DNA from: Camelus bactrianus
Lineage: Eukaryota; Chordata; Mammalia; Artiodactyla; Camelidae
Direction of reading: 5' to 3'
DNA length: 64,000 nt
Assembly (NCBI RefSeq): GCF_048773025.1
Contig: NC_133566.1
Span: 4,935,501 to 4,999,500, forward strand
A program made the translations under genes and the position numbers. The notes below the pieces were generated by a model. The model saw only the letters and a list, made by a program, of their open reading frames with translations. It did not search any database and was not told the DNA's origin. Shown piece after piece: positions 61,480 to 64,000 of this stretch. How positions within the stretch are numbered: position 1 is the stretch's first letter; each line of letters begins with the position of its first letter.

Positions 61480-61730
61480 AAGTGTGTGTGAAAGCCGTCC
61501 TTCACCTAGCTTGTTGGGAACACAAAGTTTCTCTTCAGTTGCAAACTCCATACCATACATATATATATGGGGAGGTACTAGCTCCAACTCGGTTTTACAG
61601 TGAAAACTGCAGGAACTTCAAACCGGCACTAGGAAACAGACTGAGAAACCAGAGTAAAAGTTTCCCCTGCAAACCGTTCATTTTGTGCTAGATGAACGAA
61701 CGTCTCTCCACACGCTCAGTTCTGACAGAT
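61480..61730 (+). repeat. Chimeric junction monomer of the 10-unit HOR
   Basis: The left part, as far as GAGTAAAAGTTTC, matches the unit at 58493 (GAGTTAAGTG at the boundary, CATACCATACATATATATATGG). The right part (CCCCTGCAAACCGTTCATTTTG, CACACGCTCAGTTCTGACAG) matches the unit at 58990. The alignment offset to the left is 2987 bp and to the right 2489 bp, a change of two units. This marks the crossover that created the tandem 10-mer. Confidence 0.85.
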
Positions 61731-61977
61731 AAGTGTGTGTGAAAACCGTCCTTCACCTTGCTTGTTGGGAACACAAAGATTCTCTTCATTTGCAAACTCC
61801 ACTCCATACATATATATGGGGAAGTACTAGCTCCAATCGGTTTTACAGTGAAAACTGCAGGAACTTCACACCGGCACTAGGAAACAGACTGAGAAACCAG
61901 AGTAAATTTTCTCCTGCAAACCGTTCCCTTTGTGCTAGATGAACGAACGTCTCTCCACATGCTCAGTTCTGAGAGAT

Positions 61978-62226
61978 AAGTGTGTGAGAAAGATGTCCTT
62001 CACCAAGCTTTTTGGGAACACAAAGTTTCTCTTCAGTTGCCAACTCCACTCCATACATATATATGGGGAGGTACTAGCTCTAAATCCTTTTTACAGTGAA
62101 AACTGCAAGAACTTCAAACCGGCACTAGGAAACAGACTGAGAAACCAGAGTAAAAGTTTCTCCTGCAACCCGTTCCCTTTGTGCTAGATGAACGAACGTC
62201 TCTCCACATGCTCAGTTCTGAGAGAT
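61978..62226 (+). repeat. Travelling unit subtype k, fourth copy
   Basis: This is the copy-2 counterpart of 59489-59737 and shows the same markers at an offset of 2489 bp. Confidence 0.86.
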
Positions 62227-62582
62227 AAGTGTGTGTGAAAGCCGTCCTTCACCTAGCTTGTTGGGAACACAAAGATTCTCTTCAGTTGCAAACTCCACTC
62301 CATACATATATATGGTGAGGTACTAGCTCCAACTCTGTTTTACAGTGAAAACTGCAGGAACTTCAAACCGGCACTAGGAAACAGACTGAGAAACCAGAGT
62401 AAAGTTTCTACTGCAACCCGTTCCCTTTGTGCTAGATGAACGAACGTCTATCCACATGCTCATTTCTGAGAGATAATTGTGTGTGAAAGCCGTCCTTCAC
62501 CTATCTTGTTGGGAACAGAAAGATTCTCTTCAGTTGAAAACTCCACTCCATACATATATATGGGGAGGTACTAGCTCCAACT

Positions 62583-62668
62583 CTGTTTTACAGTGAAAAC
62601 TGCAGGAACTTCAAACCGGCACTAGGAAACAGACTGAGAAACCAGAGTAAAAGTTTCTCCTGCAACCC
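62583..62668 (+). repeat. Conversion-like patch inside HOR copy 2
   Basis: Three bases here differ from the positional partner 2489 bp upstream: CTCTGTTTTAC for CTCGGTTTTAC, TTTCTCCTG for TTTGTCCTG, and CCCATTCCC for CCCGTTCCC. All three match the unit at about 60735-60983 of copy 1 (and its copy-2 partner) instead. Flanking markers on both sides (CACCTATCTTG before, AAAACCGTCC after) agree with the positional partner. The limits given are those of the informative bases only. Confidence 0.65.
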
Positions 62669-64000
62669 ATTCCCTTTGTGCTAGATGAACGAACGTCTCT
62701 CCACATGCTCAGTTCTGAGAGATAAGTGTGTGTGAAAACCGTCCTTCACCTAGCTTGTTGGGAACACAAAGTTTCTCTTCAGTTGCAAACGCCACTCCAT
62801 ACATATATATGGGTAGGTACTAGCTCCAACTCGGTTTTACAGTGAAAACTGCAGGAACTTCAAACCGGCACTAGGAAACAGACTGAGAAAGCAGAGTAAA
62901 AGTTTCTCCTGCAACCCGTTCCCTTTGTGCTAGATGAACGAACGTCTCTCCACATGCTCCGTTCTGAGAGATAAGTGTGTGTGAAAGCCGTCCTTCACCT
63001 AGCTTGTTGGGAACAGAAAGTTTCTCTTCAGTTGCAAACTCCACTCCATTCATATATATGGGGAGGTACTAACTCCAACTCGGTTTTACAGTGAAAACTG
63101 CAGGAACTTCAAACCGGCACTAGGAAACAGACTGAGAAACCAGAATAAAAGTTTCCCCTGCAAACCGTTCATTTTGTGCTAGATGAACGAACGTCTCTCC
63201 ACACGCTCAGTTCTGACAGATAAGTGTGTATGAAAGCCGTCCTTCACCTAGCTTGTTGGGAACACAAAGATTCTCTTCAGTTGCAAACTCCACTCCATAC
63301 ATATATATGGGGAGGTACTAGCTCCAACTCTGTTTTACAGTGAAAACTGCAGGAACTTCAAACCGGCACTAGGAAACAGACTGAGAAACCAGAGTAAAAG
63401 TTTCTCCTGCAACCCATTCCCTTTGTGCTAGATGAACGAACGTCTCTCCACATGCTCAGTTCTGAGAGATAAGTGTGTGTGAAAGCCGTCCTTCACCTAG
63501 CTTGTTGGGAACACAAAGTTTCTCTTCAGTAGCAAACGCCACTCCATACATATATATGGGGTTGTACTAGCTCCAACTCGGTTTTACAGTGAAAACTGCA
63601 GGAACTTCAAACCGGCACTAGGAAACAGACTGAGAAAGCACAGTAAAAGTTTCTCCTGCAACCCGTTCCCTTTGTGCTAGATGAACGAACGTCTCTCCAC
63701 ATGCTCAGTTCTGAGAGATAAGTGTGTGTGAAAGCCGTCCTTCACCTAGCTTGTTGGGAACACAAAGTTTCTCTTCAGTTGCAAACTCTACTCCATTCAT
63801 ATATATGGGGAGGTACTAGCTCCAACTCGGTTTTACAGTGAAAACTGCAGGAACTTCAAACCGGCACTAGGAAACAGACTGAGAAACCAGAGTAAAAGTT
63901 TCTCCTGCAACCCGTTCCCTTTGTGCTAGAAGAACGAACGTCTCTCCACATGCTCAGTTCTGAGAGTTAAGTGTGTGTGAAAGCCGTCCTTCACCTAGCT

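Larger units (their letters stand above)
59242..61730 (+). repeat. 10-unit HOR, copy 1 (2489 bp)
   Basis: Boundaries are given in unit register. Units include AAAACCGTCC with CATTTGCAAACTCC and CTCCAATCGG; subtype k; GGTGAGG with CTCTGTTTTAC; CACCTATCTTG with GAACAGAAAG; AAAACCGTCC with AAACGCC; CTCCATTCATAT with GAATAAAAG; GTGTATGAAAG; AGTAGCAAACGCC; CTCTACTCC; and GAGTTAAGTG with CATACCATAC. The last unit is itself a junction unit, so the true breakpoint lies inside it, near 61600-61665. Confidence 0.92.
1..64000 (+). repeat. Satellite DNA array, ~249-bp monomer, about 257 units head to tail
   Basis: Every line of the window is a copy of one unit. It begins AAGTGTGTGTGAAAGCCGTC and passes through an alternating TA box, a GGTTTTACAGTGAAAACTGC segment and an AAACCGGCACTAGGAAACAG segment. 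It ends CATGCTCAGTTCTGAGAGAT. Unit starts read directly include 1, 250, 499, 748, 997, 1248, 1496, 1744, 1995 and 2244. Lengths I counted run from 247 to 253 bp. The last unit start is 63969, leaving a 32-bp partial unit at the right edge. All units point the same way, and no foreign insertion was seen. Such arrays evolve by unequal crossover and gene conversion and usually make up centromeric, pericentromeric or subtelomeric heterochromatin; which of these applies here cannot be told from the sequence. The family and species are not recognised. Confidence 0.98.
61731..64000 (+). repeat. 10-unit HOR, copy 2, cut by the window edge (2270 of ~2489 bp)
   Basis: This follows copy 1 at a constant offset of 2489 bp, still holding at the last unit start in the window. 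About ten differences were noticed by eye, including GGTTGTACTAG for GGTGGTACTAG, CCGTTCCC for CCGTTGCC and CACAAAG for CACATAG. Three of the differences fall together in a conversion-like patch. The HOR evidently continues past the window. Confidence 0.92.

Noticed and set aside
1-64000. CRISPR array.
   Set aside because: There are no short repeats alternating with unique spacers. The whole unit of about 249 bp repeats, with variation throughout, and no cas genes are present.
1-64000. LTR, LINE, SINE or DNA transposon insertions.
   Set aside because: Unit register is continuous at every place I checked, with no stretch of unrelated sequence, target-site duplication or A-tail. Length changes are of a few bases only.
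1-64000. tRNA or RNA polymerase III B-box elements.
   Set aside because: No GGTTCGANTCC-like box was seen in the consensus unit on either strand; CCAACTCGG is the nearest and does not fit.

Overview
The whole 64 kb window is one uninterrupted tandem satellite array. A unit of about 249 bp repeats head to tail, always in the same orientation, from base 1 (which happens to be a unit start) to base 64000, which falls 32 bases into the next unit. Unit starts at 1 and 63969 and the spacings I counted fit 257 complete units averaging about 248.9 bp. I see no protein gene, tRNA, rRNA, transposon, inverted block or unique spacer. This is the organisation of eukaryotic constitutive heterochromatin (centromeric, pericentromeric or subtelomeric). 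I do not recognise the monomer and cannot name the organism.

The interest is in how the units are arranged. Single units carry diagnostic variants, and these recur in ordered blocks (higher-order repeats, HORs) that change along the window. Left domain (1-16927): diverged units, then four-unit cassettes at 2244-4974, a tetramer HOR at 5968-7959, and two adjacent 14-unit HOR copies (3487 bp each) at 9458-16431. Each 14-mer is two 7-unit halves that share their first three unit types. Second domain (16928-25145): heterogeneous units with only a local dimer and some faded longer-range copies. Third domain (25146-37836): shuffled four-unit modules. Fourth domain (37837-46542): an 11-unit HOR (2735 bp) in two adjacent near-identical copies plus a seven-unit partial third copy. 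Fifth domain (46543-59241): a 14-unit block and an 11-unit sister lacking a three-unit duplication, plus a nine-unit segment recurring about 4.23 kb away. Sixth domain (59242-64000): a 10-unit HOR (2489 bp), with a second copy that runs off the end of the window.

Several single units are chimeras that switch from one unit type to another part-way through. They mark apparent unequal crossover or conversion junctions, so local recombination history can be read from the sequence. The short open frames present are by-products of the repeat: the forward ones mostly need GTG starts and depend on unit length, and the reverse ones end at a TAG that recurs once per unit. I found no candidate for a new gene system. 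All identity statements are from reading by eye, not computed alignment.
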